Shown here one piece after another: positions 45,883-54,799 of a DNA stretch of 64,000 nucleotides; position 1 is the stretch's first letter; each line of letters opens with the position of its first letter. Position numbers and translations under genes: made by a program. The stretch is taken from contig OY282448.1 of assembly GCA_958296175.1 (NCBI GenBank), positions 2,086,612 through 2,150,611 of the forward strand, read 5' to 3'. Source of the stretch: an uncultured Chloroflexota bacterium (GTDB lineage: Bacteria > Chloroflexota > UBA11872). Under the pieces are notes generated by a model. The model worked only from the letters and a program-made list of their open reading frames with translations. It was not told the origin of the DNA and did not search any database.

Positions 45883-46434
45883 TCAGACGCGCCAGCGGTC
45901 GCGGATTTCGTCGGGGACGGTGAACCCGAAGCGGATTTCGAGGTCGGGCCGCGGCTTGTAGCTGATGGTGGCGGCCGTGGTGCCGTTGGGGACTTCCCAG
46001 CTGCGCCAGCCGCGTGTTTCCTCGCCCGGGGAGGGCCCGGCGCCTGCCAGCCGCACCGCCGGGGCGGCCTGGCGCAGCTCGCCGCGGCCGCCGCCGGACG
46101 TCTCCAGCGTCATGGACTCGATCCCCAGATCCAGCGAGCCGCTGCCGGTGTTCCGCACCGTGAACAGCGCCGAGATGAAGAAGAAGCCTTCTTCGGCGTT
46201 GTCGAAGTTCCCGAACGAGTAGGCGGCGCCGACTTCGTGGAAGACGACGGTCACGCCCTCGCGCTCGACCGTTGCGCCCGGCTCGGCGTCGACCGGCCCC
46301 GGCGGCCCAGCCGCGCCCGCGCCCGACGACGGCGCGCCACCGCCGGATTCGCCGCAGGCCGCCAGCAGCGCGGCCACCAGGATTCCCACAACCGCCCCGC
46401 ACGCCGCGCGGCGGAAACTGAAGTTTCGGGTCAT
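45883..46434 (-). CDS. Predicted lipoprotein with DUF4352-like domain
   Basis: The 183-residue protein has a signal peptide and lipobox (VVGILVAALLAACGESGGG), an Ala/Gly/Pro linker and a C-terminal Ig-like region resembling DUF4352 (VTVVFHEVGAAYSFGNFDNA, FFFISALFTVRNTGSGSLDL, YKPRPDLEIRFGFTVP). Such lipoproteins are extracytoplasmic and of unknown role. ATG at 46434 is chosen over a GTG three codons upstream. Similar in outline to the lipoprotein at 29539. Confidence 0.7.
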   Translation of the reverse strand: MTRNFSFRRAACGAVVGILVAALLAACGESGGGAPSSGAGAAGPPGPVDAEPGATVEREGVTVVFHEVGAAYSFGNFDNAEEGFFFISALFTVRNTGSGSLDLGIESMTLETSGGGRGELRQAAPAVRLAGAGPSPGEETRGWRSWEVPNGTTAATISYKPRPDLEIRFGFTVPDEIRDRWRV

Positions 46435-46652
46435 TACCTGCACCTTGGAAGATGGCCGGTCGGCTGTCCCTGTCGGTGGCTAGCTTAGCGTAAGCCTGCT
46501 TCGTGGAACGCGGGCCGCCGCTCCCGTCCAGCGGCGGCTGCCGCCGCCGGCGTTCGGGACTTCTTCCTGAGCGGCATTCGGCAGTCCGGCGGCGTGCGCA
46601 GGTTCGGCCATCCCCGACCGGCGCGGGCACCGACACGCATCCTGACGCGGTG

Positions 46653-47279
46653 CTAACCATCGTCCGCCGTGAGATGCCCGCGGACGTTCCAGAGCGCGTG
46701 CGCGCTGGCCGCCAGCATGAACCCCGCGGCGGCGGCGGCCGCGTAGTTCAGCGCGTTGGTTCCCGTCAGCAGATAGAGCGCCAGGAAGGGGTAAAACGCG
46801 AGCCAGGGCTTGACGCTGAAGCTCGGCGGGCGCTGGACGCGGTCCGCGGCGTAGAGCAGGAAGTTCGCCAGCGGGTAGGCCATGGCGTAGGCCACGCCAA
46901 TCTCCCCGCGCAGTGCGCCCGCCAGGGTCAGGCCGCCGATGACGGTCAGCTCGCGCACGTGGTCGGCCACCTGGTCCACCAGCGCCCCGTACGTCGAGGC
47001 CGCGCCGGAACGCCGCGCCAGCGCACCGTCCAGAAAGTCCATGAGCAGCGCGGCGGCGAACAGCCCCAGCGCCAGGACGGGCGCCCTGGGAATCAGCGCG
47101 GCGACCGCCAGCCCCAGCGGAATCTGGCTGAGCGACAGCGCGTTGGGATGCACGCCGGCGCGCGCCAAGACCTCCACGAGCGGGCCGACGATGACGCCCC
47201 CCAGGCGGCGCAGCGGCGCCAGCACGGCCCTCTCCAGCCTGGAGTACGACCCCGGCGCCGACGGCGGAGCGGCCGGCAC
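46653..47279 (-). CDS. CDP-alcohol phosphatidyltransferase
   Basis: These membrane enzymes transfer a phosphatidyl group from CDP-diacylglycerol to an alcohol such as inositol phosphate or glycerol phosphate. The 208-residue protein has about five spans and a complete signature: DFLDGALARRSGAASTYGAL VDQVAD, matching DxxDGxxARx8GxxxDxxxD. The exact alcohol acceptor cannot be called. GTG at 47279 is used; an ATC overlapping the glyS stop at 47285 is in frame. It follows glyS by a few bases and is probably co-transcribed. Confidence 0.88.
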   Translation of the reverse strand: MPAAPPSAPGSYSRLERAVLAPLRRLGGVIVGPLVEVLARAGVHPNALSLSQIPLGLAVAALIPRAPVLALGLFAAALLMDFLDGALARRSGAASTYGALVDQVADHVRELTVIGGLTLAGALRGEIGVAYAMAYPLANFLLYAADRVQRPPSFSVKPWLAFYPFLALYLLTGTNALNYAAAAAAGFMLAASAHALWNVRGHLTADDG

Positions 47280-47284
47280 GGCGA

Positions 47285-48589
47285 TTACCAGGCAAGCCGG
47301 GCGGCGAAATACTCCGGCAGCGCGTCCGCCGCCACGCGCGTCTGCGCCATGCTGTCGCGCTCGCGCACCGTCACCGTCTGGTCCTCCAGCGAATCGAAGT
47401 CCACCGTGACCCCGAACGGGGTGCCGGCCTCGTCCTGCCGGGCGTAGCGGCGGCCGATGGACCCCGTGGCGTCGTAGAACACCGGCCAGCGCCGCCGCAG
47501 GTCGGCGGCGATGCGTGCGGCCAGCTCGACCAGCGGCGCCCGGTTGCGCGCCAGCGGGAACACCGCGACTTTGAACGGCGCCAGCTGCGGGTCCAGGCTC
47601 AGGAACACGCGCGGCTTGCCGCGCACGTCCTGCACGCGGTAGGCGTCCGCCAGGAACGCCAGCGCCGCGCGGTCCACGCCGGCCGCCGGCTCGATCACGT
47701 AGGGCGTCACGTGCTGGCGCGCCGCATCGTCGAAAAACGACAAATCCGCGCCGCTGGCCTGGGCGTGGCGGCGCAGGTCGAAGTCGGTGCGGTTGGCCAC
47801 GCCCTCCAGCTCGCCCCAGCCGAACGGGAACTCGTACTCGACGTCGATGGTGGCCTTGGCGTAATGCGCCAGCTCTTCCGGCCGATGCGGGCGCAGGCGC
47901 AGGCGGCGCTCGTCCAGCCCCAGCTCGCGCCACCAGGCGAAGCGCGCCTCCACCCAGGCCTCGTGCGCTGCGTCGTCCTCGCCGGGCCGCACGAAGTACT
48001 GCAACTCCATCTGCTCGAACTCGCGGCTGCGGAAGATGAAATTGCCAGTCGTGATTTCGTTGCGAAACACCTTCCCAATCTGGGCAATGCCGAACGGCAC
48101 GCGCACGCGCGCGGTGTCGAATACCTGCTTGAAATTCACGTACGTCGACTGCGCGGTTTCGGGCCGCAGATATGCAACCGCCGCCTCGTCTTCCACCGGG
48201 CCGACGAAGGTCTTGAACATGGTGTTGAACATGCGCGGCTCGGTCAGCTCCTCGCCGCAGTGCGGGCAGCGCAGGTCCGGCGTGTCGTCGGCGCGGTAGC
48301 GGCGGCGGCAGGCCGGGCACTCCACCAGCGGGTCTTGAAAGTGTTCGACGTGGCCCGACACGTCCCAGATGCGCGGGTGCATCAGGATGGAGGCGTTCAG
48401 ACCCACCACGTCGTCGCGCGCGTGCACCACGCGCCGCCACCAGGCCTCCTTGACGTTGCGGATCAGCTCCGCGCCCAGCGGCCCGTAATCCCAGGTGCTG
48501 GCGAACCCGCCGTAAATCTCCGAGCTGGGAAAGACGAACCCGCGCCGCTTGGCCAGCGACGTCAACGTGTCCAGATCGGGGGCGGCCAT
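47285..48589 (-). CDS. glyS: Glycyl-tRNA synthetase, dimeric class II type
   Basis: The enzyme charges tRNA-Gly. The 434-residue single-chain type starts LAKRRGFVFPSSEIYGGFAS TWDYGPLG, and contains a Cys4 zinc-finger insertion (ECPACRRRY and RCPHCGEE), class II motif 2 (IAQIGKVFRNEITTGNFIFR with FRNEI), YLRPETAQS, EYEFPFGWGELEGVANRTDF and the motif 3 region VIEPAAGVDRA. The C-terminal anticodon domain (APFKVAVFPL, SIGRRYARQDEAGTPFGVT) is present. ATG at 48589 is preceded by GAGGAA at 5 nt. Confidence 0.96.
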   Translation of the reverse strand: MAAPDLDTLTSLAKRRGFVFPSSEIYGGFASTWDYGPLGAELIRNVKEAWWRRVVHARDDVVGLNASILMHPRIWDVSGHVEHFQDPLVECPACRRRYRADDTPDLRCPHCGEELTEPRMFNTMFKTFVGPVEDEAAVAYLRPETAQSTYVNFKQVFDTARVRVPFGIAQIGKVFRNEITTGNFIFRSREFEQMELQYFVRPGEDDAAHEAWVEARFAWWRELGLDERRLRLRPHRPEELAHYAKATIDVEYEFPFGWGELEGVANRTDFDLRRHAQASGADLSFFDDAARQHVTPYVIEPAAGVDRAALAFLADAYRVQDVRGKPRVFLSLDPQLAPFKVAVFPLARNRAPLVELAARIAADLRRRWPVFYDATGSIGRRYARQDEAGTPFGVTVDFDSLEDQTVTVRERDSMAQTRVAADALPEYFAARLAW

Positions 48590-48648
48590 GATGTTCCTCG
48601 GAGTGTTGGGGGTGCGCGCAGGGTTCGGCGCCCAGGCGCGGGACGGTC

Positions 48649-49425
48649 TTATCTGCGGCGGGCGGACGCCGCCGCGCCGGCGCGCTCCAGGATGCGCGCC
48701 GAGGCGATCTCGCGCTCCACCATGGTCGCGGCGTAGGCGCGCAGCACGCCGCGCAGTTCCGCGCTCACGCGGGCCGTGGTGCGCAGGCGCTCGGCCCCTG
48801 CAACGCCCTCCCTCGCGACGAAGCGCAGCGCCTTCAGCGTATCGACCTGCACGCGGTGGCTGGTGTGCTGGCGCGCGCAGGCCAGGCAGGTCACGCCGCC
48901 CGTGCCGGGCGTGAAGGCGTGGTCGTCGGGCGCGATGCGGCGGGTGCACACGGTGCACCGCTCCAGTTCCGGGCCGTAGCCGTGCGCGTCCAGCAGCGCG
49001 ATGGCAAAGGCGGCCAGCAGCGGCGCCGGGTCGGCGTCCGCGCGGTCGAGCGCGCGCAGAAACGCTACCAGCGCCGCATAGTCCTGCGGCATGGCCGCGC
49101 CGTCATCGCTCAGGCCGTCCAGCAACTCGGCCGCCCACCCGGCCGCGGCAAATGCCCGCAGGTCGGTGCGCAGCCGCGCGTACGTCTCGATCGTTTGCGC
49201 CTGTGTCAGCACGTCGAGACTGGCGCCCGCCGCGCCCACCAGGCTGACGCGCGTGAAGAGTTCGACGTGCGGCGCGACTTTGCTGGTCGGCCGCCGCGCG
49301 CCGCGCGCCGCCAGCCGCCGAGGCCCAAACTCCCGCGTGAACAGCGTGACGATGCGGTCGGCGTCGCCAAGGTCGCGCCGACTGAGCACGACGCCTTCGG
49401 CCTTGTACGTACGCGAACGCTGCAT
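48649..49425 (-). CDS. recO: DNA repair protein RecO
   Basis: RecO helps load RecA at gaps and anneals DNA. The 258-residue protein has the N-terminal OB-fold (SRTYKAEGVVLSRRDLGDAD, VTLFTREFGPRRLAARGARR), the helical middle and a zinc-binding ribbon with two CxxC pairs (ERCTVCTRRI and VTCLACARQ). ATG at 49425 gives the usual RecO start; a TTG at 49440 would add five residues. It lies between glyS and the first CBS gene. Confidence 0.92.
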   Translation of the reverse strand: MQRSRTYKAEGVVLSRRDLGDADRIVTLFTREFGPRRLAARGARRPTSKVAPHVELFTRVSLVGAAGASLDVLTQAQTIETYARLRTDLRAFAAAGWAAELLDGLSDDGAAMPQDYAALVAFLRALDRADADPAPLLAAFAIALLDAHGYGPELERCTVCTRRIAPDDHAFTPGTGGVTCLACARQHTSHRVQVDTLKALRFVAREGVAGAERLRTTARVSAELRGVLRAYAATMVEREIASARILERAGAAASARRR

Positions 49426-49442
49426 GACAGCCACGGCCAAGC

Positions 49443-50750
49443 CTAACGCGCCGCCCGGCGGATAACGTCCACCGATTCAATGCGCGGCCCGCGCATGCGG
49501 CGCACGCGGAACACCCAGCCCGCGAATTCGGCCGCGTCGCCCGGCTGCGGCACGGCGCCGATGCGCTGCATCAGGAAGCCCGCCACCGTCGAAAACTCTC
49601 CCTCGGGAAGGTGGACGCCGATCGCCTGCGCCAGCCGTTCCAGGCGCAGCGCCCCCGGCACCGCAAAGTGGTTGCGCCCGAACTGCTGCATCTCGGTCGG
49701 CGCAGCGTCGTGTTCGTCGCGAATCTCGCCCACCACTTCTTCCACCAGGTCTTCCAGCGTCACGATGCCCGCGGGCGAGCCGTGCTCGTCCACCAACAGC
49801 GCCACGTGCGCCCGTGCGCGCCGCATGGCGACCAGCAGCTCGCCCACCACGGCGGTTGCGGGCGCGACGTGCATGGGGCGAATTGCCGCGGCGGGCAGCG
49901 CGCGGTCGGCGGCGGCCTGGTCGACCGCCAACAGGTCTTTCACGTGCACGAACCCGACGATGTCGTCCAACGACTCGCCGTACAGGGGAAACCGCGAGTG
50001 CCCGGTGGCCACGGCTTCGCGCTCGATGTCGCGCACGTGCATGGTGGCCGGCACGGCGCGCATGGCCGAGCGCGGCACCATGACGTCCGCCACCCGCCGC
50101 GCGGCGAACCACAGCGCGCGGTCCGCCAGCTGCAATTGCGCGGGGGTGATAGCGCCCAGGCGCCGCAATTCGCTCAGCATGGCGCCAATCTGGTGGGGCG
50201 TATAGGCGCGCGTCAGCTCGTCCCGCGGCGTGACGCCAACGATCCGCACGACCCCGTTGGCCAGCTCGTTCAGCACCCACAGCAGGCCGCGCACGGCGTT
50301 GGCGTAGAACCTGTACGGCACGGCCACCCACAGCAGCGTGCGCACCGGCTCGGCAATGGCCACGTTCTTGGGGGCCATTTCGCCCAGCACCATGTGCACG
50401 ACGACCACAATGGTCAGCGCGATGGCGCTGGACAGCGCGTGCAGCGGCGCGCCGGTCAGCCCGATGCGGTCGGCCAGCGCCGTCTCCAGCACGTCGGCGA
50501 TGGCCGGCTCGGCCACGAAGCCCAACCCCAGCGAGGCCATGGTGATGCCCAGCTGGGCGCCGGTGAGCATGAAGGACAGTTCCCGCACCGAGGCCACGGC
50601 CAAGCGGGCCGCGCGGCCGCCCTCGGCGGCGCGGCGTTCCAATTCGCCGCGGCGGCTGGCGGCCGCCGTCGTAATGGCGACTTCCGCGCCCACGAAGAAC
50701 CCGTTCGCCAGCAGCAGCGCCGCGGCGGCGGCCAGCAGCCCGCCCGTCAT
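49443..50750 (-). CDS. CorC/HlyC-family hemolysin-like CBS protein (1)
   Basis: These membrane proteins (DUF21 plus CBS pair plus CorC_HlyC domain) are thought to transport or sense magnesium. The 435-residue protein has DUF21 (about 1-185: ANGFFVGAEVAI, FMLTGAQLGITMASL, HMVLGEMAPKNVAIAEP), a CBS pair (VADVMVPRSAMRAVPATM; AHVALLVDEHGSPAGIVTLE DLVEEVVGEI) and a C-terminal CorC_HlyC domain. ATG at 50750 overlaps the next gene's stop (ATGA). One of three adjacent paralogs. Confidence 0.92.
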   Translation of the reverse strand: MTGGLLAAAAALLLANGFFVGAEVAITTAAASRRGELERRAAEGGRAARLAVASVRELSFMLTGAQLGITMASLGLGFVAEPAIADVLETALADRIGLTGAPLHALSSAIALTIVVVVHMVLGEMAPKNVAIAEPVRTLLWVAVPYRFYANAVRGLLWVLNELANGVVRIVGVTPRDELTRAYTPHQIGAMLSELRRLGAITPAQLQLADRALWFAARRVADVMVPRSAMRAVPATMHVRDIEREAVATGHSRFPLYGESLDDIVGFVHVKDLLAVDQAAADRALPAAAIRPMHVAPATAVVGELLVAMRRARAHVALLVDEHGSPAGIVTLEDLVEEVVGEIRDEHDAAPTEMQQFGRNHFAVPGALRLERLAQAIGVHLPEGEFSTVAGFLMQRIGAVPQPGDAAEFAGWVFRVRRMRGPRIESVDVIRRAAR

Positions 50751-52066
50751 GCCCGCGCCCCCCGGTTCTCCCTGGGCGCGCGCAGCCGCACGCGCGTGAT
50801 GCGGCGCCGGTCCATGGCCGCCACCGTCAGCGTCCATCCGCCCACGGCGGCCGTGTCGCCGGTCGTGGGGATGCGCTGCATCAGCGCCAGCAGCAGCCCG
50901 GCCAGCGTTTCGAACCGGCCGCGGGGCATCGCAAACCCGGTGGCCGTGCGCAACTCGCCGCGCCGAACTTCCCCCGCCGCGTCGTACAGACCCTCGCCCA
51001 GCCGCACGACCAGCGGCGCGGCGGGCTGGTCGTGCTCGTCCTGGATGCGGCCGAGCAACTCTTCGAGGATGTCTTCCAAGGTCACGATGCCCGCGGCGTG
51101 GCCAAACTCGTCGACCGCGATGGCCATGGCGTGATTGCCGGCTTGCATTTCCAGCAGCATGGAGCGGAGGTCGCGGCCGGTGGGCGCCACCAGCGCTGGT
51201 TGCAGCTTGGCCGACAGCGGCGCGGCGGCGCGCGCCGCCGCCGGCAGCTCCAGCACGTCCTTGACGTGCGCAACGCCCCGGTAGCCGCGGCCGTGGTCGT
51301 CGCGCACCGGAAACCGCGAGTGCCCGGTCTCGACGGACAGCCGCGCCAGGTCCGCCAGCGTGGCCGCGGCGTCTATGTCCACCACCCGCGGCCGCGGCAC
51401 CATCACGTCGCGCACGCGCCGCCGCCCCAGACCCAGCGCGCGGTCCAACACGCCGTACTCGATCCCGTGCGCGGTGTCGTCCTGCATCGCCCAGCGCAGG
51501 GCCTCGCGCACGTCGTCCACGGAGCGGAACCCTTCCAGCTCTTCGCGCGGCTCCAGACCCACGGCGCGCATCGAGACGTTGGCAATGGCGTTCAGCACGC
51601 GGATCACGGGCGCAAACGCCGCGTTCACCAGCACCATGGGCGGCACGAAGATGCGCGCCGTTGCCAGCGGGCGGGCGATGGCCAGGTTCTTGGGCGCCAG
51701 CTCGCCCAGCACCATCTGGGTCACCGTGGCCGTCACCAGCGCCAGCGCCGCCGTCAGCGCAACCAGCGCCCCGTTGTCGATCCCAGGAATCCAGGCCAGC
51801 AGCGGCCGCAGCAGCGGGCCGATGGCGTTGTCGACGACGAAGCCCAACACCAGCGAACTGACGGTGATGCCCAGCTGCGCGCCGGAGAGCTGGAACGACA
51901 GCCGTTCCAGCGCGCGGCGCACCACGCCGGCGCGGCGGTCTCCCTGCGACGCCGCGGCGTCGACCTCGTACCGCCCCACGGCGACCAACGCAAACTGCGC
52001 GCCGGCGAACAGCCCGTTGACGGCAATGAGACCCAGGAAGACCGCCAGACCGAAGACAATATCGAT
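50747..52066 (-). CDS. CorC/HlyC-family hemolysin-like CBS protein (2), ATC start
   Basis: A second paralog of 439 residues with DUF21 (AVFLGLIAVNGLFAGAQFAL, FQLSGAQLGITVSSLVLGF, QMVLGELAPKNLAIARP), CBS pair (VRDVMVPRPRVVDIDAAATL; GNHAMAIAVDEFGHAAGIVT) and CorC_HlyC domain. The DUF21 first span extends upstream of the first canonical start (GTG 51988) to an ATC at 52066, with GGGAG 8 nt before; no ATG, GTG or TTG is available in that stretch. Without the ATC start, the first membrane helix would be lost. The gene overlaps the first paralog by 4 bp. Confidence 0.87.
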   Translation of the reverse strand: MDIVFGLAVFLGLIAVNGLFAGAQFALVAVGRYEVDAAASQGDRRAGVVRRALERLSFQLSGAQLGITVSSLVLGFVVDNAIGPLLRPLLAWIPGIDNGALVALTAALALVTATVTQMVLGELAPKNLAIARPLATARIFVPPMVLVNAAFAPVIRVLNAIANVSMRAVGLEPREELEGFRSVDDVREALRWAMQDDTAHGIEYGVLDRALGLGRRRVRDVMVPRPRVVDIDAAATLADLARLSVETGHSRFPVRDDHGRGYRGVAHVKDVLELPAAARAAAPLSAKLQPALVAPTGRDLRSMLLEMQAGNHAMAIAVDEFGHAAGIVTLEDILEELLGRIQDEHDQPAAPLVVRLGEGLYDAAGEVRRGELRTATGFAMPRGRFETLAGLLLALMQRIPTTGDTAAVGGWTLTVAAMDRRRITRVRLRAPRENRGARA

Positions 52067-52125
52067 CGTCGACGCTCCCGGCTCAGCCGCCGCGGGTCTC
52101 GGGCATGCGCCGCCCGGCGCTCGGG

Positions 52126-53397
52126 CTAGTCGGCGGCATCGGCGTCCGTGTGTCGGGTGACTTCGAGCCGCGTGATGCGGTTCTCGTGAATGGCGCGCAC
52201 GCGCAGCGCCGCGCCCGGCGCCAGCACGGACTCGCCCACTTCCGGCACGCGCCCAAAAGCGTTGAAGGCCAGGCCGCCCACGGTGTCCACGCCGTCGGCG
52301 GCCAGCGCCAGCCCCAGCTCGTCGTTTAGGTCGGCGATTGGCAAACCCGCGTCCACCACCACGCGCCCCGCGCCCAGCCGCGTGATGGATTCCTCGGGTT
52401 CGTCGTATTCGTCCTCGATCTCGCCCACGATCTCTTCCAGCAGGTCCTCGATCGTGACCAGCCCGGCCGTGTCGCCGTATTCGTTCACCACAATGGCCAT
52501 GTGCACGTTGGCGCCTTGCAGCTCGCGCAGGAGCTGGTCTACGTATTTCGAGTCGGGCACGAAGAGCGGCTGGCGCAGCAGGTCCCGCAGCCCGCGGCTC
52601 GGGTCGGGGTCAAGCAGTTCCGCCATCCCGTCGCGCACGTGCACTACCCCAATCACGTTGTCCAGGCCGCCGTCGACGACCGGCAGCCGCGAGACGCCGC
52701 GGTCGTGGGCCGTGCGCAGCGCCTCGCGCAGCGGCGTGTCGGCCTCCAGCGCCGCAATGTCGGGCCTGGGCGTCATGACCTGGCGCACCACGCGGTCGCC
52801 CAGCTCGATGACGTTGGTAATCATCTCGATGTCGGTGGCGTCGATGGCGCCTTCGCGCGCGCCTTCCACGGCCTGGATCACGGCTTCGTCTTCCGGGTCG
52901 GGTCCCCGCCAGGCTTCCTGCTCGCGCAGGGACAACATGCGTTCGAACAGCCGCGTGGCCGGCAGAAAGAGCACGTATTGGGCAAAGACCAGCAGCGAGA
53001 GGCGTCGCACGGCGGCCAAGGGATACCGCTGCGCCAGGATGCGCGGCGTGATGCGCGCCAGACCTGCGTGCGCCACGGCCAGCACCGCCATGGCCAGCAC
53101 CACGCCGCCCCCTGGCGCGTCGAACACGCGGCCCAGCTCGGCGCCGACCGTCGCGGCGGCCAGCGCCGCGGAGGCAAAAACCAGCGTGGTGGCGCCAATG
53201 CGGGCGCTGACCCAGAACCGGAAACGGTTGTCCAGCAGCACGCGCAGGCGCCGCGCGGCGCGTGGATGGCTGGCGCCAAGCTCGTCCAGCGCGGAGCGCG
53301 AGAGCTCCTGCGCCGCGTTTTCCGCCAGCACCAGCAGGGCGCTGACGGCCGTCAGCGCCACGATGAGCGCAAGACCGAGCCAACTAACTGGATCCAA
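52126..53397 (-). CDS. CorC/HlyC-family hemolysin-like CBS protein (3)
   Basis: The third and most diverged paralog, 423 residues. DUF21 is present but degenerate (LAENAAQELSRSALDELGAS, LARITPRILAQRYPLAAVRR), followed by a well-conserved CBS pair (VVRQVMTPRPDIAALEADTP, VHMAIVVNEYGDTAGLVTIE DLLEEIVGEIEDEYD) and the CorC_HlyC domain. TTG at 53397 starts MDPVSWLGLALIV. The stop lies about 60 bp before the second paralog. It may form heteromeric complexes with its neighbours. Confidence 0.9.
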   Translation of the reverse strand: MDPVSWLGLALIVALTAVSALLVLAENAAQELSRSALDELGASHPRAARRLRVLLDNRFRFWVSARIGATTLVFASAALAAATVGAELGRVFDAPGGGVVLAMAVLAVAHAGLARITPRILAQRYPLAAVRRLSLLVFAQYVLFLPATRLFERMLSLREQEAWRGPDPEDEAVIQAVEGAREGAIDATDIEMITNVIELGDRVVRQVMTPRPDIAALEADTPLREALRTAHDRGVSRLPVVDGGLDNVIGVVHVRDGMAELLDPDPSRGLRDLLRQPLFVPDSKYVDQLLRELQGANVHMAIVVNEYGDTAGLVTIEDLLEEIVGEIEDEYDEPEESITRLGAGRVVVDAGLPIADLNDELGLALAADGVDTVGGLAFNAFGRVPEVGESVLAPGAALRVRAIHENRITRLEVTRHTDADAAD

Positions 53398-53496
53398 GAA
53401 GGACCCGCCCCTTCATTGCGCGGCACATTCGGGTGCGCACGCCCAGACGCCTGGCCCCGCCCGCGGGCGGCCCGGCGTCGCGGCCATGGTGACGGT

Positions 53497-53516
53497 ACGA
53501 GCCTCGCACGGCTCGT
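53497..53516. repeat. Small hairpin between prs and the CBS gene
   Basis: ACGAGCC (53497-53503), loop TCGCAC and GGCTCGT (53510-53516). It lies within the 248-bp gap downstream of prs and may act as a weak transcription barrier. Tandem TCGTGAATCC copies follow on the plus strand. Confidence 0.4.
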
Positions 53517-53645
53517 GAATCCGGGGAAACTCGTGAATCCAGGGAACCCAGGGAACCTCCACCCTCGGCACTTCCGCGCACGTGCGAAACGCCGTAGGCC
53601 AGCGGCCAGGGGCCGCGCACCCGAGGCGTTGCGGCCCCCGCGCGC

Positions 53646-54587
53646 CTAAGTGAACAGCGCCGTGATCGACTCTTCATTGTGAACCCGACGCACCGCTTCC
53701 GCGAAGAGCGGTGCGGTTGCGACCTGCGTGATGGCGGCCCCGTTGGTCTGGCGCGGCAAGGGGACGCTGTCGGACACGAACACGCGCTCCAGCGGCGCAT
53801 GCGCCAGCACTTCGAGCGACGCGCCCGCAAAGACGCCGTGGCTGGCGCAGACGTAGATCTCCCGCGCGCCCCGCTCCTGCAGCGCCTGGGCGCCCTCGCC
53901 GATGGTGCCGCCCGTCGAAATCAGGTCGTCCACCAGCACGGCCGTGCGCCCCGCAACGTCGCCCACCACGTTCAGCGGCTGCACGGCGTCGGGCGCCGTG
54001 CGGTTCTTGAAGATGATGGCCAGCGAGGCGTCGTCCAGCCGCTGGCTGAAGTCGTGCGCCCGTGCCACCCCGCCGGCGTCCGGCGACACCACCACCACCT
54101 CGCCGCAGAGCACGCGCCGCATGGCGTCGGCCAGCAGCGGAGACGCTTGCAGATGATCCACGGGGATGTCGAAGAACCCTTGCACGGCGGGCGCGTGCAG
54201 GTCCAGGGTCATCACGCGCGTGGCGCCCGCCGCTTCCAGCAGGTTCGCCGCGAGTTTGGCGGTGATGGGTTCGCGGCCGGTGGTCTTCTTTTCCTGCCGC
54301 GCGTAGCCGAAGTAGGGAATCACCGCCGTGATGCGGCCGGCCGAGGCGCGGGTCAGCGCGTCGATCATGATGAGCAGCTGCATCAAGTGGGTGTCCACCG
54401 GCGCCGACGTGGACTGCACCACGAACACGTCCGCCCCGCGCACGTTCTCGTTGATCTGCACGCGCGACTCGCCGTCGGGGAAGCGCTCCACCGTGGCCGA
54501 CCCTAGCGGCTGATCCAGCAGGTCGGCAATGTTCTGGGCCAGGGCGCGGTTGCTCGAGCCGGCAAACACCTTCAGTTCGCCGTCCAA
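53646..54587 (-). CDS. prs: Ribose-phosphate pyrophosphokinase
   Basis: Prs makes PRPP from ribose-5-phosphate and ATP, feeding purine, pyrimidine, His, Trp and NAD synthesis. The 313-residue protein shows KVFAGSSNRALAQNIADLL, GESRVQINENVRG, PYFGYARQEKKTTGREPI (ATP-binding loop), LDLHAPAVQGFFDIPVDHL, VVSPDAGGVARA and the PRPP loop VLVDDLISTGGTI. TTG at 54587 is the start that gives the family N-terminus. Length is normal. Confidence 0.95.
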   Translation of the reverse strand: MDGELKVFAGSSNRALAQNIADLLDQPLGSATVERFPDGESRVQINENVRGADVFVVQSTSAPVDTHLMQLLIMIDALTRASAGRITAVIPYFGYARQEKKTTGREPITAKLAANLLEAAGATRVMTLDLHAPAVQGFFDIPVDHLQASPLLADAMRRVLCGEVVVVSPDAGGVARAHDFSQRLDDASLAIIFKNRTAPDAVQPLNVVGDVAGRTAVLVDDLISTGGTIGEGAQALQERGAREIYVCASHGVFAGASLEVLAHAPLERVFVSDSVPLPRQTNGAAITQVATAPLFAEAVRRVHNEESITALFT

Positions 54588-54799
54588 CCGGACCCCGCCT
54601 TGTATCCGTGCCGCGCGCAGGGCGCTTCGTTCGATCCCGCGGCGTCAGCCGGCGGGCCGCGCGGAGTGCGCCCCGGCGCGTCTTGTCCCCGCCATCATAT
54701 CGACCCGCGGCCAGGGACCGCCCGGCATTTTTTGCGTCCGCGCGCGCATGCCGGCCCGCGGGCCGCATTTGCCATCCCGCGGCGCCAACGCCGCGGCGC

